Source: Salipiger mangrovisoli
GTDB taxonomy: Bacteria > Pseudomonadota > Alphaproteobacteria > Rhodobacterales > Rhodobacteraceae
Reading direction: 5' to 3'
Assembly: GCF_015223355.1 (NCBI RefSeq)
Contig: NZ_JADFFK010000018.1
Span: forward strand, 1 to 64,000
DNA: 64,000 nt
This document shows positions 17,378 to 26,132 of the stretch, piece by piece. Every line of letters starts with the position of its first letter. Positions within the stretch are counted from its first letter, which is position 1. The notes under the pieces are model-generated. The model was not told where the DNA came from, did no database searches, and was given only the letters and a program-made list of their open reading frames with translations. Both the position numbers and the translations under genes were made by a program.

Positions 17378-17472
17378 AGGGATATTGCCTGTTTTGCCGG
17401 GGCGGGCCGAGGGTCGTTGCAGATCGCGGCGCGGGCCGTGATGACCCCATCCATTCCCGAAGGAGACAGCCC

Positions 17473-18111
17473 ATGTCCAGAAAGTTCATCGCCGCCGTGC
17501 TCGCCGCCTCGCTTGTGGTCACAGGCTTCAGCGCCGCCCCGACGCGCGCCGCAGAGGCGAAGGACGTCGCCAAGGTCCTCGGCGGTGCCGCCCTCGTCTA
17601 CATGATCGGCAAGGCGGTGAGCGACGCGCGCGCGGAAGACCGCGAACGGGACAGGAAGGAGAAGGAGAAAAAGAAGGCGCAGCAGGCGGCGGCGCAAGAG
17701 CTCGCTTGGCGCAACCGCGACCCGGCACCCTACCTGCCGCGGCCCTATACCTTCGAGGGCCGTCCGGCGCAGGCGGGGCAGCCCTCTCATGGCGGTCCGC
17801 AGGGCGTCCTGCCGGCGTCTTGCCTGCGTGACGTGCGCGGCGAGCGGGGGCAAGTGATGCAGCGCGCGTGCCTGCGCGACGCCGCGGTCCGCACCGAGGC
17901 GCTTCCCGACCGATGCAGCAAGAAAATCCGCATCGGCAAGGACAAGGAGCGGGTGTTCTCGGCCGAGTGTCTGCAGAAGGCGGGCTGGCGCGTTGTCGGC
18001 CGCGGTGCGGGGCAGGGCCAAGGTCGCCACGATGACTGGCATGGCGACCGGCATGACAACCGGCACGGCGACTGGGCGCGGGGCTGGGGCCACGACGGCC
18101 GGCGCGACTGA
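17473..18111 (+). CDS. Exported protein with charged coiled segment and His/Asp-rich tail
   Basis: 212 residues. A signal peptide (about 1-26) is followed by a short hydrophobic stretch (KVLGGAALVYMIGKAV), a highly charged segment (EDRERDRKEKEKKKAQQ), then a Cys-containing domain with four Cys (PASCLRDVRG, RACLRDA, PDRCSKKI, AECLQKAGW) that probably form disulfides. The last 35 residues are rich in His, Asp, Gly and Arg (for example HDDWHGDRHDNRHGDW). The tail could bind metal. The family is not recognised. It starts divergently from the exported/winged-helix pair. Confidence 0.6.
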   Translation: MSRKFIAAVLAASLVVTGFSAAPTRAAEAKDVAKVLGGAALVYMIGKAVSDARAEDRERDRKEKEKKKAQQAAAQELAWRNRDPAPYLPRPYTFEGRPAQAGQPSHGGPQGVLPASCLRDVRGERGQVMQRACLRDAAVRTEALPDRCSKKIRIGKDKERVFSAECLQKAGWRVVGRGAGQGQGRHDDWHGDRHDNRHGDWARGWGHDGRRD

Positions 18112-18139
18112 GCGCGCCGACCGGGGTCGGTCCCGGTGA

Positions 18140-19507
18140 TCAGTGAAGGTCCTCGGGCAGCAGCAGGTTGAGCAGGATCGACAGACCCGCCGCCGGCAGC
18201 AGCCCGGAAGTCAGCAGCACCTGTGCCGTTTGGGGCAGGTGCTGCAAGGCGCTCGGTTCGAGCTGCAAGCCGAAGCCGACCGAGAGCGAGATCGCGAAGA
18301 TCACCATGTTGCGGCGGTTCCAGACCACCTCGGACAGCATGTTGACCCCCGCCGCGCAGACCATGCCGAACATCACGATGACGCCGCCACCCAGGACGTT
18401 GATCGGTACGGTCGAGACGGCCGCGCCGACCTTCGGCACCAGCCCGCAGACAATCAGGAAGAGCGCGCCGATGGTCACCACGTGGCGGCTCATCACGCCG
18501 GTCATCGAAATCAGCCCGACGTTCTGGCTGAACGAGGTGTTGGGCAGCCCGCCGAAGATCCCGGCCACCGCGGTGCCGAGCCCGTCGGCGAAGGTCGCGC
18601 CGCCAACCTCGCGGTCGGTCGCCTCGCGTCCGGCACCGCCCTTGGTGATGCCCGAGACGTCGCCCACGGTCTCGATCGCCGAGATGACCGCCATGAAGCA
18701 CATGCCGAGGATGATCGCCGGGTTGATCTCGATGCCCCAGCGGAACGGCATGGGTAGCTCGAAGACCGGCGCGCTGGCGACATTGCCGAAGCTGACCTGC
18801 CCCATGGCGAGCGCCACGAGATAGCCCGCGACGAGCCCCACCAGCACCGCCGAGAGCGCCAGAAGCCCGCGGGTGAAGAACTTCACCCCGAGCGTCACGA
18901 GGATCACCACCAGCGCCGGCAGCCACATGGCGAGGCTGCCGAACTCCGGCGTGCCCAGCTTCGGCACGCCGCCCGCGGCGTACTGGATGCCCACCTTCAG
19001 CAGCGCGAGGCCGATCATCAGCACGATCAGCCCGGTGACCAGCGGCGGCAGGGCATGGCGGATCCGGGTGACGATGAAACCGAGGCAGAAGTGGAAGAGT
19101 CCGCCGATCACGATGCCGGTCATCAGCCCGGCCATGCCCGCAACGCCCTGTCCCGCCACCGCCGGGATCATCACCGGCAGGAAGGCAAAAGACGTGCCCT
19201 GCACGATCGGCAGCCGCGCCCCCACCGGGCCGAAACCGATGGTCTGGAACAGCGTGGCGATGCCGGCGAACAGCATCACCATCTGGATCATGTAGATCAT
19301 GTTGGGAAAGTCGGGGCTGTTCGAGCCGTAGCCGAAGCCCGCCGCCCCGGCGATGATGATCGCCGGGGTGACGTTCGAGGCGAACATCGCCAGCACGTGC
19401 TGCAGACCCAGCGGCACCGCCTTGCCGAGCGGCGGCATGTAGTCGGGGTTGATCAGCTCTTCGGGCGTGCCGATCGGATGGCCCTTGGGGGCGGTTGCGT
19501 CAGTCAT
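18140..19507 (-). CDS. NCS2-family purine permease, probably urate/xanthine
   Basis: 455 residues, about 12-14 membrane segments. It has NCS2 signatures including LGLQHVLAMFASNVTPAIII, PIVQGTSFAFLPVM and the substrate-site region GGLPNTSFSQNVGLISMTGV. It would import a purine base with protons. As the last gene after an allantoin-degradation cluster (95 bases from the ureidoglycolate lyase stop), urate or xanthine is the most likely substrate. Assignment to uracil is less likely given the context. Confidence 0.82.
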   Translation of the reverse strand: MTDATAPKGHPIGTPEELINPDYMPPLGKAVPLGLQHVLAMFASNVTPAIIIAGAAGFGYGSNSPDFPNMIYMIQMVMLFAGIATLFQTIGFGPVGARLPIVQGTSFAFLPVMIPAVAGQGVAGMAGLMTGIVIGGLFHFCLGFIVTRIRHALPPLVTGLIVLMIGLALLKVGIQYAAGGVPKLGTPEFGSLAMWLPALVVILVTLGVKFFTRGLLALSAVLVGLVAGYLVALAMGQVSFGNVASAPVFELPMPFRWGIEINPAIILGMCFMAVISAIETVGDVSGITKGGAGREATDREVGGATFADGLGTAVAGIFGGLPNTSFSQNVGLISMTGVMSRHVVTIGALFLIVCGLVPKVGAAVSTVPINVLGGGVIVMFGMVCAAGVNMLSEVVWNRRNMVIFAISLSVGFGLQLEPSALQHLPQTAQVLLTSGLLPAAGLSILLNLLLPEDLH

Positions 19508-19602
19508 TCCATAGTCTCCCTCGTCGGTGTCACGTCGTGATTATGAGATGACCCGCCGCCTCTGCCGGGCGTCTGCGCGGGGGTGTTCCTGGGGTCTCCC
19601 CC

Positions 19603-20100
19603 TCAGGGCCGGGTGATCAGCAGCGGTTCCGTCAACCAGTGCTCTTCAAGATTGGGCGTCTGCCCGATGCGGTCCACCACGGCAAAGAGCCCCGGCGCGT
19701 GCAGCGGTGTCAGCACCCCGTGCCAGGTGCCGCGGTGGAAGTTGATCCCCTGTCCCGGCGCCGCGAGGAAGGCATGCACCTCGCCCGGCACCGCGTTCGC
19801 GCCCGGGCCGGGTTCCGCGACGATCACCAGCCACTCGTTGCGGTGCATCGGCAGGAAGGCCTGCGAGCCCTCGGGGTGCCGCTCCACCAGCTCCAGCCTG
19901 TAGGGCAGAGCGCGCGGCTCGGCGTCGAAAAGACTGATGCCCGCCCGCCCCTCCGGCCCGAAGTCCATCGCGGCGCGGTCGTGATGTCGCCCGCAGAGCC
20001 CCTGGTTGATGATCTTGTCGGGCGCGCCCGTGACCTCGAGCACCTCGCCGAAGGGCGCGAAGGCTTCGGCGGTCAGCGGCCTTGTCGTGATCTGCCTCAT
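19603..20100 (-). CDS. allA: Ureidoglycolate lyase
   Basis: 165 residues from ATG 20100. The AllA-type fold is indicated by the N-terminal TAEAFAPFGEVLE and by the HRNEWLVIVAEPG and GTWHGVLTPL segments. It splits ureidoglycolate to glyoxylate and urea, the last step of allantoin degradation in this route. Its start overlaps the stop of the upstream ureidoglycine aminohydrolase gene (ATGA), showing tight coupling. Confidence 0.87.
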   Translation of the reverse strand: MRQITTRPLTAEAFAPFGEVLEVTGAPDKIINQGLCGRHHDRAAMDFGPEGRAGISLFDAEPRALPYRLELVERHPEGSQAFLPMHRNEWLVIVAEPGPGANAVPGEVHAFLAAPGQGINFHRGTWHGVLTPLHAPGLFAVVDRIGQTPNLEEHWLTEPLLITRP

Positions 20101-20948
20101 CGCGCCGCTCCCACCGGGGCCAGCGAGACGTGGCGGTTGACGTCCTTGTAGAGCAGGTAGCGGAAGCGCGCGCTCTCGTCGACGATGCAGGCCTGCGGGC
20201 AGAAGGCGCGCAGCCACATGAAATCGCCGGGCCCGACCTCGACCCAGTCCTGGTTGAGCAGGTACTTCGCGCGCCCCTCCAGCACGTAGAGCCCGTGCTC
20301 CATCACGTGGGTCTCGGCAAAGGGGATGCGCCCGCCCTTGCCGAAGGTGACGATATTGGCGTGGAAATCATGGCGGATGTCTGCCGGATCGAAAAAGCGC
20401 TGGGTGCCCCAGAGCTGGTCGCAGCCGGGCATCCAGTTCACCGGGACCTCGTCGTCATGGGTGATGATCACCGGCGGCACCGAGATGCCCGGCGCCGCCT
20501 CCCAGCGCTTGCGGATCCAGTGGAACCGGCAGGGGGCGTCGCCGCTGTTCCACAGCGTCCAGCCCGAGCTCGGCGGCAGGTAGACCACGTGGCCCGCACG
20601 CAGATCGTGCTCCTTGCCGCCAACCGTCAGCCGTGCGCTGCCCCCGGTGATCAGCAGCGCCGCCTGCGCCTGCGGATCCGGCTCGGGCGCGTCGCTGCCG
20701 CCGCCCTGTGCCAGCTCGACCGCGTATTGCGCGAAACTCTCGGCGAAGCCCGAGAGCGGCTTGGCGATGATCCAGGCGCGGGTCTGCTGCCAACCCGGCA
20801 GCAGCGAGCTGACGATGTCGCGCATCGTTCCGGCGGGGATGAAGGCATAGGCGGTGGTGAAGACCGCCGCGCCCTGCGGGTTGTCCTCGCGCGGGGGCAT
20901 GCCGGCGGGCGGGAAGGCGTAGCTGCGAGGGCTGTCCATGATGCTCAC
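20097..20948 (-). CDS. (S)-ureidoglycine aminohydrolase, double cupin
   Basis: 283 residues from GTG 20948, which overlaps the upstream stop (GTGA); an ATG three codons later is an alternative start. Two cupin domains are visible. The second has the metal-site pattern HDFHANIVTFGKGGRIPFAETHVMEHGLYVLEG (read in parts: HDFHAN, ETHVMEHG). It releases ammonia from ureidoglycine to give (S)-ureidoglycolate, the substrate of the next gene product. It belongs to the AllE/UGHY family (YlbA in E. coli). Confidence 0.86.
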   Translation of the reverse strand: MSIMDSPRSYAFPPAGMPPREDNPQGAAVFTTAYAFIPAGTMRDIVSSLLPGWQQTRAWIIAKPLSGFAESFAQYAVELAQGGGSDAPEPDPQAQAALLITGGSARLTVGGKEHDLRAGHVVYLPPSSGWTLWNSGDAPCRFHWIRKRWEAAPGISVPPVIITHDDEVPVNWMPGCDQLWGTQRFFDPADIRHDFHANIVTFGKGGRIPFAETHVMEHGLYVLEGRAKYLLNQDWVEVGPGDFMWLRAFCPQACIVDESARFRYLLYKDVNRHVSLAPVGAAR

Positions 20949-22375
20949 AGCAGGGCCTCCAGCCGCAGGCGGGCGATGCGTTCGACCTGGCGGCAGGCCT
21001 CGGCGAACTCGGTTTCGGTGTCGTTTGCGATGCGCCGCTCGAAGGCGGCGAGGATGCCGGCCTTGTCATGGTCGCGCACCGCGATGATGAACGGGAAACC
21101 GTGCTTCTCGACGTAGGCGGCGTTGAGCTCGGTGAAGCGCGCGCGCTCGGGGTCGGTCAGCGCGTCGAGCCCGGCGCTGGCCTGCTCGGCGGTGCTGTCC
21201 TCGGTCAGTCGCTTCGCCTCGACCAGCTTGCCGGCAAGATCGGGGTGAGCCTGCAGCACGCCCAGCCGTTCCTCGCGGCTGGCGGTGCGCAGCACGCGGG
21301 CGAGCGCATTGGCCAGACCGGCGGGCCGGTCATGCGCCGCGCCCAGTTCCAGCTCGAAGGCGCGCTCGGCGACCCAGGGTGAATGCTCGACGATGCCGCC
21401 GAAAGTGCCGACAAAGGTTTCGCGGTCCATGGTCGACGGGCGCGGGCCCTTCTTCGGCGGATGGGTCTTTGCCCAATGCTCGGCGATCTGCAGCCGGGTC
21501 GGGGTCCAGACCCCCTCGAAGCCGCCGATGTAGTCGAGGAAGCGCTTCAACCCCGCCATCTTGCCCGGTCGGCCGATCAGCCGGCAGTGCAGGCCGACCG
21601 ACATCATCGCCGGCTTGCCCGCCTCGCCCTCGACGATCAGCGTGTCGAAGGCATCCTTGAGGTAAGTGAAGAACATCTCGCCCTCGATCCAGCCGGGCGA
21701 GGTGGCGAAGCGCATGTCGTTGGCCTCGAGCGTGTAGGGAATGATCAGCTGGTCGCGGCCCGCCACCTCAATCCAGTAGGGCAGGTCGTCGTCATAGGTG
21801 TCCGAGACGTAGTCCATGGCCTCGGTCTCGGCGACCAGACGCACGGTGTTGGCGCTGCAGCGCCCGGTGTACCAGCCGCGCGGCGGCGTGCCCACGACCT
21901 CGGTGTGCAGGCGGATCGCCTCGGCGATGGCGGCGCGCTCCTCGGCCTCGGGCATGTCCTTGTGCTCGACCCACTTGAGGCCGTGCGAGGCAATCTCCCA
22001 GCCGGCGTCCTTCATCGCCTCGACCTGCTCGGGCGAGCGCGCAAGCGCGGTGGCGACGCCGTAGATGGTGAGCGGGATGTCGTAGCCAGTGAAGAGGCGA
22101 TGCAGTCGCCAGAAGCCGGCGCGGGCGCCGTACTCGTAGATCGACTCCATGTTCCAGTGGCGCTGTCCCGGCCATTGCGCCGCGCCGGCGATGTCCGACA
22201 GGAAGGCCTCCGAGGCCGCGTCCCCGTGCAGCACGCAATTCTCGCCGCCCTCCTCGTAGTTGAGCACGAACTGCACGGCGATCTTCGCGCCGCCCGGCCA
22301 TTGCGCGTCGGGGCGGTCGGGGCCGTGGCCGATCATGTTGCGGGGATAGCGCTGCATCTGCCGGTCCTCTGGCAT
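20945..22375 (-). CDS. puuE: Bifunctional allantoinase (PuuE-type) / OHCU decarboxylase
   Basis: 476 residues. Residues about 1-305 are a polysaccharide-deacetylase-like allantoinase (PuuE), with FVLNYEEGGENCVLHGD, the metal-independent-type ASHGLKWVEH segment and PPRGWYTGRCS. Residues about 310-476 are an OHCU decarboxylase domain with LQAHPDLAGKL and HGFPFIIAVRDHDK. The fusion joins two consecutive urate-pathway steps: OHCU to (S)-allantoin, and allantoin to allantoate. It is the promoter-proximal gene of the operon. Urate oxidase, HIU hydrolase and allantoate amidohydrolase are not in the window. Confidence 0.9.
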   Translation of the reverse strand: MPEDRQMQRYPRNMIGHGPDRPDAQWPGGAKIAVQFVLNYEEGGENCVLHGDAASEAFLSDIAGAAQWPGQRHWNMESIYEYGARAGFWRLHRLFTGYDIPLTIYGVATALARSPEQVEAMKDAGWEIASHGLKWVEHKDMPEAEERAAIAEAIRLHTEVVGTPPRGWYTGRCSANTVRLVAETEAMDYVSDTYDDDLPYWIEVAGRDQLIIPYTLEANDMRFATSPGWIEGEMFFTYLKDAFDTLIVEGEAGKPAMMSVGLHCRLIGRPGKMAGLKRFLDYIGGFEGVWTPTRLQIAEHWAKTHPPKKGPRPSTMDRETFVGTFGGIVEHSPWVAERAFELELGAAHDRPAGLANALARVLRTASREERLGVLQAHPDLAGKLVEAKRLTEDSTAEQASAGLDALTDPERARFTELNAAYVEKHGFPFIIAVRDHDKAGILAAFERRIANDTETEFAEACRQVERIARLRLEALL

Positions 22376-22549
22376 GGGGTGGTCTCCTGTCGATACTGGT
22401 GCCGCGGGCCGGGCGGAACTGCAAAGCCCCGTGCCGGGACGCGCGCCCTGGCTTCCGTGTTAGCACCGCTGAAAAAAGGAGCAAGAACATGTGGTGCCGC
22501 CGTGTCCCCGCCCCCGCCTGCCGCGGACCGAGAGTCCGGATGCCTCCGG

Positions 22550-22660
22550 CGGGGATATTTGTTCCTAGAAGAAAGCCCCGACGGCCAACCGCCGCGTTTT
22601 CTTTTAGGTCCAAATATCCCGGGGGAGAGCCGCGCAGCGGCTCGGGGGCAGAGCCCCCTC
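22550..22660. repeat. Dispersed palindromic repeat, copy A (two inverted halves)
   Basis: GGGATATTT-gttc-CTAGAAGAAA (22552-22574) faces TTTTCTTTTAG-gtcc-AAATATCCC (22597-22620) as an imperfect inverted repeat. It is followed by two GC hairpins, GAGCCG-CGCAG-CGGCTC and GGGGGC-AGA-GCCCCC (about 22625-22658). The same modules recur at 25896, 40645, 41567 and 53051. Confidence 0.7.
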
Positions 22661-22769
22661 AAGATGCCGACCCGAATTGCCAGAGGCGCGCCATTGGCGC
22701 GCGGGGCAGCGTTCCAATTGTCCGGCACCATATGGACAGGACGCCCCTCAACCCCTATGTGCAGCCATC

Positions 22770-23243
22770 ATGGCCAAGCAGAAGTCCGACCCCAACTACA
22801 AGATCATCGCCGAGAACCGGCGTGCGCGCTTCGATTACGCGATCGAGGACGATATCGAATGCGGCATCGTGCTGACCGGCTCGGAGGTCAAAAGCCTGCG
22901 CGAGAACAGTTCGAACATCGCCGAGAGTTACGCGGCGGTGGAAGAGAGCGAGCTGTGGCTGGTCAACTCCTACATCGCCCCCTACACCCGCGCGATGTTC
23001 CCGCATGAGGAGCGCCGCCGCCGCAAGCTGCTGGTCTCGAAGAAGGAGCTTTCGCGCCTGTGGAACGAGACCCAGCGCAAGGGCATGACGATCGTGCCGC
23101 TGGTCATGTATTTCAACCACAAGGGTGCGGTGAAGCTGAAGATCGGCATCGCCAAGGGCAAGCAGAACCACGACAAGCGCGAGACCGAGGCCAAGCGCGA
23201 CTGGAACCGCCAGAAGCAGCGCCTGCTCAAGGAGCGCGGCTGA
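22770..23243 (+). CDS. smpB: SsrA-binding protein SmpB
   Basis: 157 residues from ATG 22770, the usual family length. It begins [22 protein letters not shown] and contains [13 protein letters not shown] and the basic C-terminal tail rich in Lys/Arg ([14 protein letters not shown]) that mimics the codon-anticodon duplex in the ribosome. With tmRNA it rescues stalled ribosomes. The tmRNA gene itself is not in the window. Confidence 0.97.
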   Translation: MAKQKSDPNYKIIAENRRARFDYAIEDDIECGIVLTGSEVKSLRENSSNIAESYAAVEESELWLVNSYIAPYTRAMFPHEERRRRKLLVSKKELSRLWNETQRKGMTIVPLVMYFNHKGAVKLKIGIAKGKQNHDKRETEAKRDWNRQKQRLLKERG

Positions 23244-23335
23244 GCCGGGTTGGCCCGCCGTCGTGATCCCACCCTTGCGAGTCCGGAACGGGCACCTTAG
23301 AGACGAGGCGATGCTGACTGCCCCGGGGAGAGGTG

Positions 23336-24193
23336 ATGGCTAGTGACGACCCCAAGACGCTCGTGTCCACCGACTGGCTGGCGCGCCACCTGAAGGATCC
23401 CGATCTGCGCCTGCTCGACGCGAGCTGGTACATGCCGGGTTCGGGCCGCGATCCCAAGGCCGAATACGAGTCTGCCCATATCCCCGGCGCGCGGTTCTTC
23501 GACATCGACGAGATCTCCGACCTGCGCTCGGAGCTGCCGCATATGGTTCCGCCGGTGGACAAGTTCATGTCCCGGATGCGCGCCCTCGGTGTCGGCGACG
23601 GCCATCAGATCGTTGTCTACGACGGCACCGGTCTCTTCTCCGCCGCCCGCGTCTGGTGGCTGTTCAAGCTGATGGGCCATGACGACATCGCGGTGCTCGA
23701 CGGCGGCCTGCCCAAATGGCAGGCGGAGGGGCGCGAGGTCGAGGACCTGCCGCCGGTGATCCGCGACCGCCATATGATGGTGCGTCGCCAGAACCACCTG
23801 GTGAAGGACGTGACGCAGGTGTCCGCCGCCTCGAAGCTGCGCGACCACGAGATCCTCGACGCCCGCGCCCCCGCCCGCTTCCGCGGCGAGGTGCCCGAGC
23901 CGCGTGCTGGCCTGCGCTCGGGGCATATCCCCGGCTCGAAGAACGTGCCCTTCGGCACGCTGCTCAACCCTGACCAGACGATGAAGGCCCCCGAGGCGCT
24001 GCGCGCCGCCTTCGAGGCGGCGGGGGTGGACCTGGGCAAGCCCGCGATCACCAGCTGCGGATCCGGCGTCACCGCCGCGATCCTGAGCCTTGCCCTGACC
24101 CGCCTCGGCAAGACCGACCACGCCCTTTATGACGGGTCCTGGACCGAGTGGGGGCAATTCCCCACGCTGCCCGTCGCCACCGGAGAGGACTAA
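23336..24193 (+). CDS. sseA: 3-mercaptopyruvate sulfurtransferase
   Basis: 285 residues, two rhodanese domains. The N-terminal inactive domain lacks the loop Cys (VVYDGTGLFSAAR). The C-terminal domain has catalytic C241 in CGSGVTA, the loop sequence characteristic of mercaptopyruvate sulfurtransferases rather than thiosulfate-specific rhodaneses. It moves sulfur from 3-mercaptopyruvate to a thiol acceptor. ATG 23336 is preferred over the adjacent GTG 23333. The stop overlaps the start of an aminotransferase gene (TAATG), which suggests joint cysteine catabolism. Confidence 0.9.
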   Translation: MASDDPKTLVSTDWLARHLKDPDLRLLDASWYMPGSGRDPKAEYESAHIPGARFFDIDEISDLRSELPHMVPPVDKFMSRMRALGVGDGHQIVVYDGTGLFSAARVWWLFKLMGHDDIAVLDGGLPKWQAEGREVEDLPPVIRDRHMMVRRQNHLVKDVTQVSAASKLRDHEILDARAPARFRGEVPEPRAGLRSGHIPGSKNVPFGTLLNPDQTMKAPEALRAAFEAAGVDLGKPAITSCGSGVTAAILSLALTRLGKTDHALYDGSWTEWGQFPTLPVATGED

Positions 24194-25377
24194 TGTTCGA
24201 GACTCTGAAAGAGCAACCCGCCGACAAGATCCTGATGCTGATGCAGGCCTTCAAGGAAGACCCGCGCACGCAGAAGGTCGACCTCGGCGTCGGCGTCTAC
24301 AAGGACGCCAGCGGCAACACGCCGGTCATGCGCGCCATCAAGGCGGCGGAAAAGCAGCTCTGGGAGAGTGAGACCACCAAGTCCTATACCGGTCTCGCGG
24401 GCGATCCGGCCTTTGCCGAGGCCCTGGGCAAGCTGGTGCTGGGTGACGCGGTCCCGGCCGAGAACGTGGCGGCCGCCGCAACCCCCGGCGGCACCGGCGC
24501 CGTGCGCCAGGCCTTCGACATGATCAAGATGGCCAACCCTAAGGCGCGCGTCTTCGTCTCGGATCCGACCTGGCCCAACCACCTGTCGATCCTCAAGCAC
24601 ATGGGGCTCGAGGTCGTTCCCTACCGCTACTTCGACAACGAGACCCGCGGCGTCGACTTCGTCGGCATGATCGCCGACCTGCACCAGGTGCTGCCCGGCG
24701 ACGTGGTGCTGCTGCATGGTTGCTGCCACAACCCCACCGGTGCGAACCTGAACATCTCGCAGTGGAAGGCCGTGACCGAGCTGCTGCTGGAAAAGCAGGG
24801 CACGCCGATGATCGACATCGCCTACCAGGGCTTCGGCGACGGTCTCGAGGAAGACGCCGCCGGCGTGCGCCTCGTCGCGTCCTCGGTGCCCGAGTGCCTG
24901 ATCGCCGCCTCCTGCTCGAAGAACTTCGGCATCTACCGCGAGCGCACCGGCCTGCTGATGGCCGTCAGCCAGGATGCCTCGGCCAAGAAGCTGAACCAGG
25001 GCACGCTGAACTACCTCAACCGCCAGAACTACTCCTTCCCGCCGGACCACGGCGCGCGGCTGGTGACCATGGTGCTGACCGACCCCGAGCTGCGCGCCGA
25101 CTGGGCGGCGGAACTGGAAGAGGTGCGGCTGTCGATGCTGGGCCTGCGCGAGCAGCTGGCCTCCGAACTGCAGCGCCTGTCGGGCTCGGACCGCTTCGGC
25201 TTCATCGCCCAGCACCGCGGCATGTTCTCGCGCCTCGGCGCGACGCCGGAGCAGGTCGAGACCATGCGCCGCGACCACGGCATCTACATGGTCGGCGACT
25301 CGCGGCTGAACATCGCGGGGCTGAACAAGACCACCGTGCCGATCCTCGCCGAGGCGATCATCAAGGCGGGCTGCTGA
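24193..25377 (+). CDS. Aromatic amino acid/aspartate aminotransferase (class I)
   Basis: 394 residues from ATG 24193, which shares a base with the upstream stop. Fold-type I PLP enzyme: YTGLAGDPAF, the HGCCHNPTGANL segment, DIAYQGFGDG and the PLP lysine in SCSKNFGIYRERTG place it in the AspC/TyrB group, closest in feel to TyrB-type aromatic transaminases. Coupling to a mercaptopyruvate sulfurtransferase suggests that cysteine could be one substrate, giving 3-mercaptopyruvate. Substrate range is inferred. Confidence 0.88.
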   Translation: MFETLKEQPADKILMLMQAFKEDPRTQKVDLGVGVYKDASGNTPVMRAIKAAEKQLWESETTKSYTGLAGDPAFAEALGKLVLGDAVPAENVAAAATPGGTGAVRQAFDMIKMANPKARVFVSDPTWPNHLSILKHMGLEVVPYRYFDNETRGVDFVGMIADLHQVLPGDVVLLHGCCHNPTGANLNISQWKAVTELLLEKQGTPMIDIAYQGFGDGLEEDAAGVRLVASSVPECLIAASCSKNFGIYRERTGLLMAVSQDASAKKLNQGTLNYLNRQNYSFPPDHGARLVTMVLTDPELRADWAAELEEVRLSMLGLREQLASELQRLSGSDRFGFIAQHRGMFSRLGATPEQVETMRRDHGIYMVGDSRLNIAGLNKTTVPILAEAIIKAGC

Positions 25378-25443
25378 GCCCCCTCCGCCGGTGCATGGCG
25401 GCATGAGTTTCGAACGCGGGCCCCCGGGCCCGCGTTTCGCATT

Positions 25444-25788
25444 TCAGCCATGCTCGGCGAGGCTGTCCTGCGGCGCCTCGGCGCGCTCCTCCATGCCGTA
25501 GTCGCGCAGCACCTGGCACACCCGCAGCCGGTAGCCGGCGAAGATGCCCTCGCGCCCGGCCTTCTGTGCGCCGCGATGCGCGGCAAGGGTCCGCCAGCGC
25601 TGCACGGCCGCCTCGTCCTCGAAGAAGCTGAGCGAGAGCAGTTTCTCGGGATTGGTGAGGCTCTGGAAGCGCTCGACCGAGATGAAACCCTCGACCTCCT
25701 CGACCATGGGCCGCATGGCGGCGGCGATGTCGAGGTACTGGTCCTTGCGGCCCTCCGCGGGGATGACCTCGAAGATGATGGCGATCAT
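25444..25788 (-). CDS. Antibiotic biosynthesis monooxygenase (ABM)-domain protein
   Basis: 114 residues from ATG 25788. It is a single small ferredoxin-like alpha/beta domain with the ABM pattern IAIIFEVIPAEGRKDQYLDI, VEGFISVERFQSLTNPEKLLSLSFFEDEAAVQRW (read in parts). Family members range from quinol monooxygenases to haem-degrading enzymes, and most are uncharacterised. No cofactor site is visible. It is transcribed away from deoC across an intergenic palindrome. Confidence 0.7.
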   Translation of the reverse strand: MIAIIFEVIPAEGRKDQYLDIAAAMRPMVEEVEGFISVERFQSLTNPEKLLSLSFFEDEAAVQRWRTLAAHRGAQKAGREGIFAGYRLRVCQVLRDYGMEERAEAPQDSLAEHG

Positions 25789-25895
25789 GGCTGTCTCCTC
25801 TTTCGGGGCCAGCTTTCCCGGCAGGAGCCCGGATTTGCAAGACGGTTCCGGCGCCCGCCCGCCTGGCCGCCTCGCCGCTGGCGCGCGCCGGATTT

Positions 25896-25959
25896 GCGTA
25901 TTTGGAAAGAGAAGAAGGGGCAGGGCGCGACGCTCTGCTTCTTCTCTTTCCAAATACGC
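25896..25959. repeat. Perfect 22-bp inverted repeat, copy B of the dispersed palindrome
   Basis: The 22-base left arm (25896-25917, starting GCGTATTTGGAAAG) is the exact reverse complement of the right arm (25938-25959). The 20-base loop contains a further near-perfect stem (CAGGGCG/CGCTCTG). It sits between the divergent ABM and deoC genes. Confidence 0.8.
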
Positions 25960-26132
25960 GGTCGGGACGGTTCCATGCGCGATGACGCGGGGGCAGGGCG
26001 CGGCGGCTTGCCACCGGTCCCCATCTGCCGAGGAGTCGCTTGCTGAACGGGGCTTTGCCGCGTATCCGCAGGGCTGGCCCGCTTGCCGAAGCGCGGGGGC
26101 CGTGCGACCCTTCCCGCCGGAGGACTCCAGTG

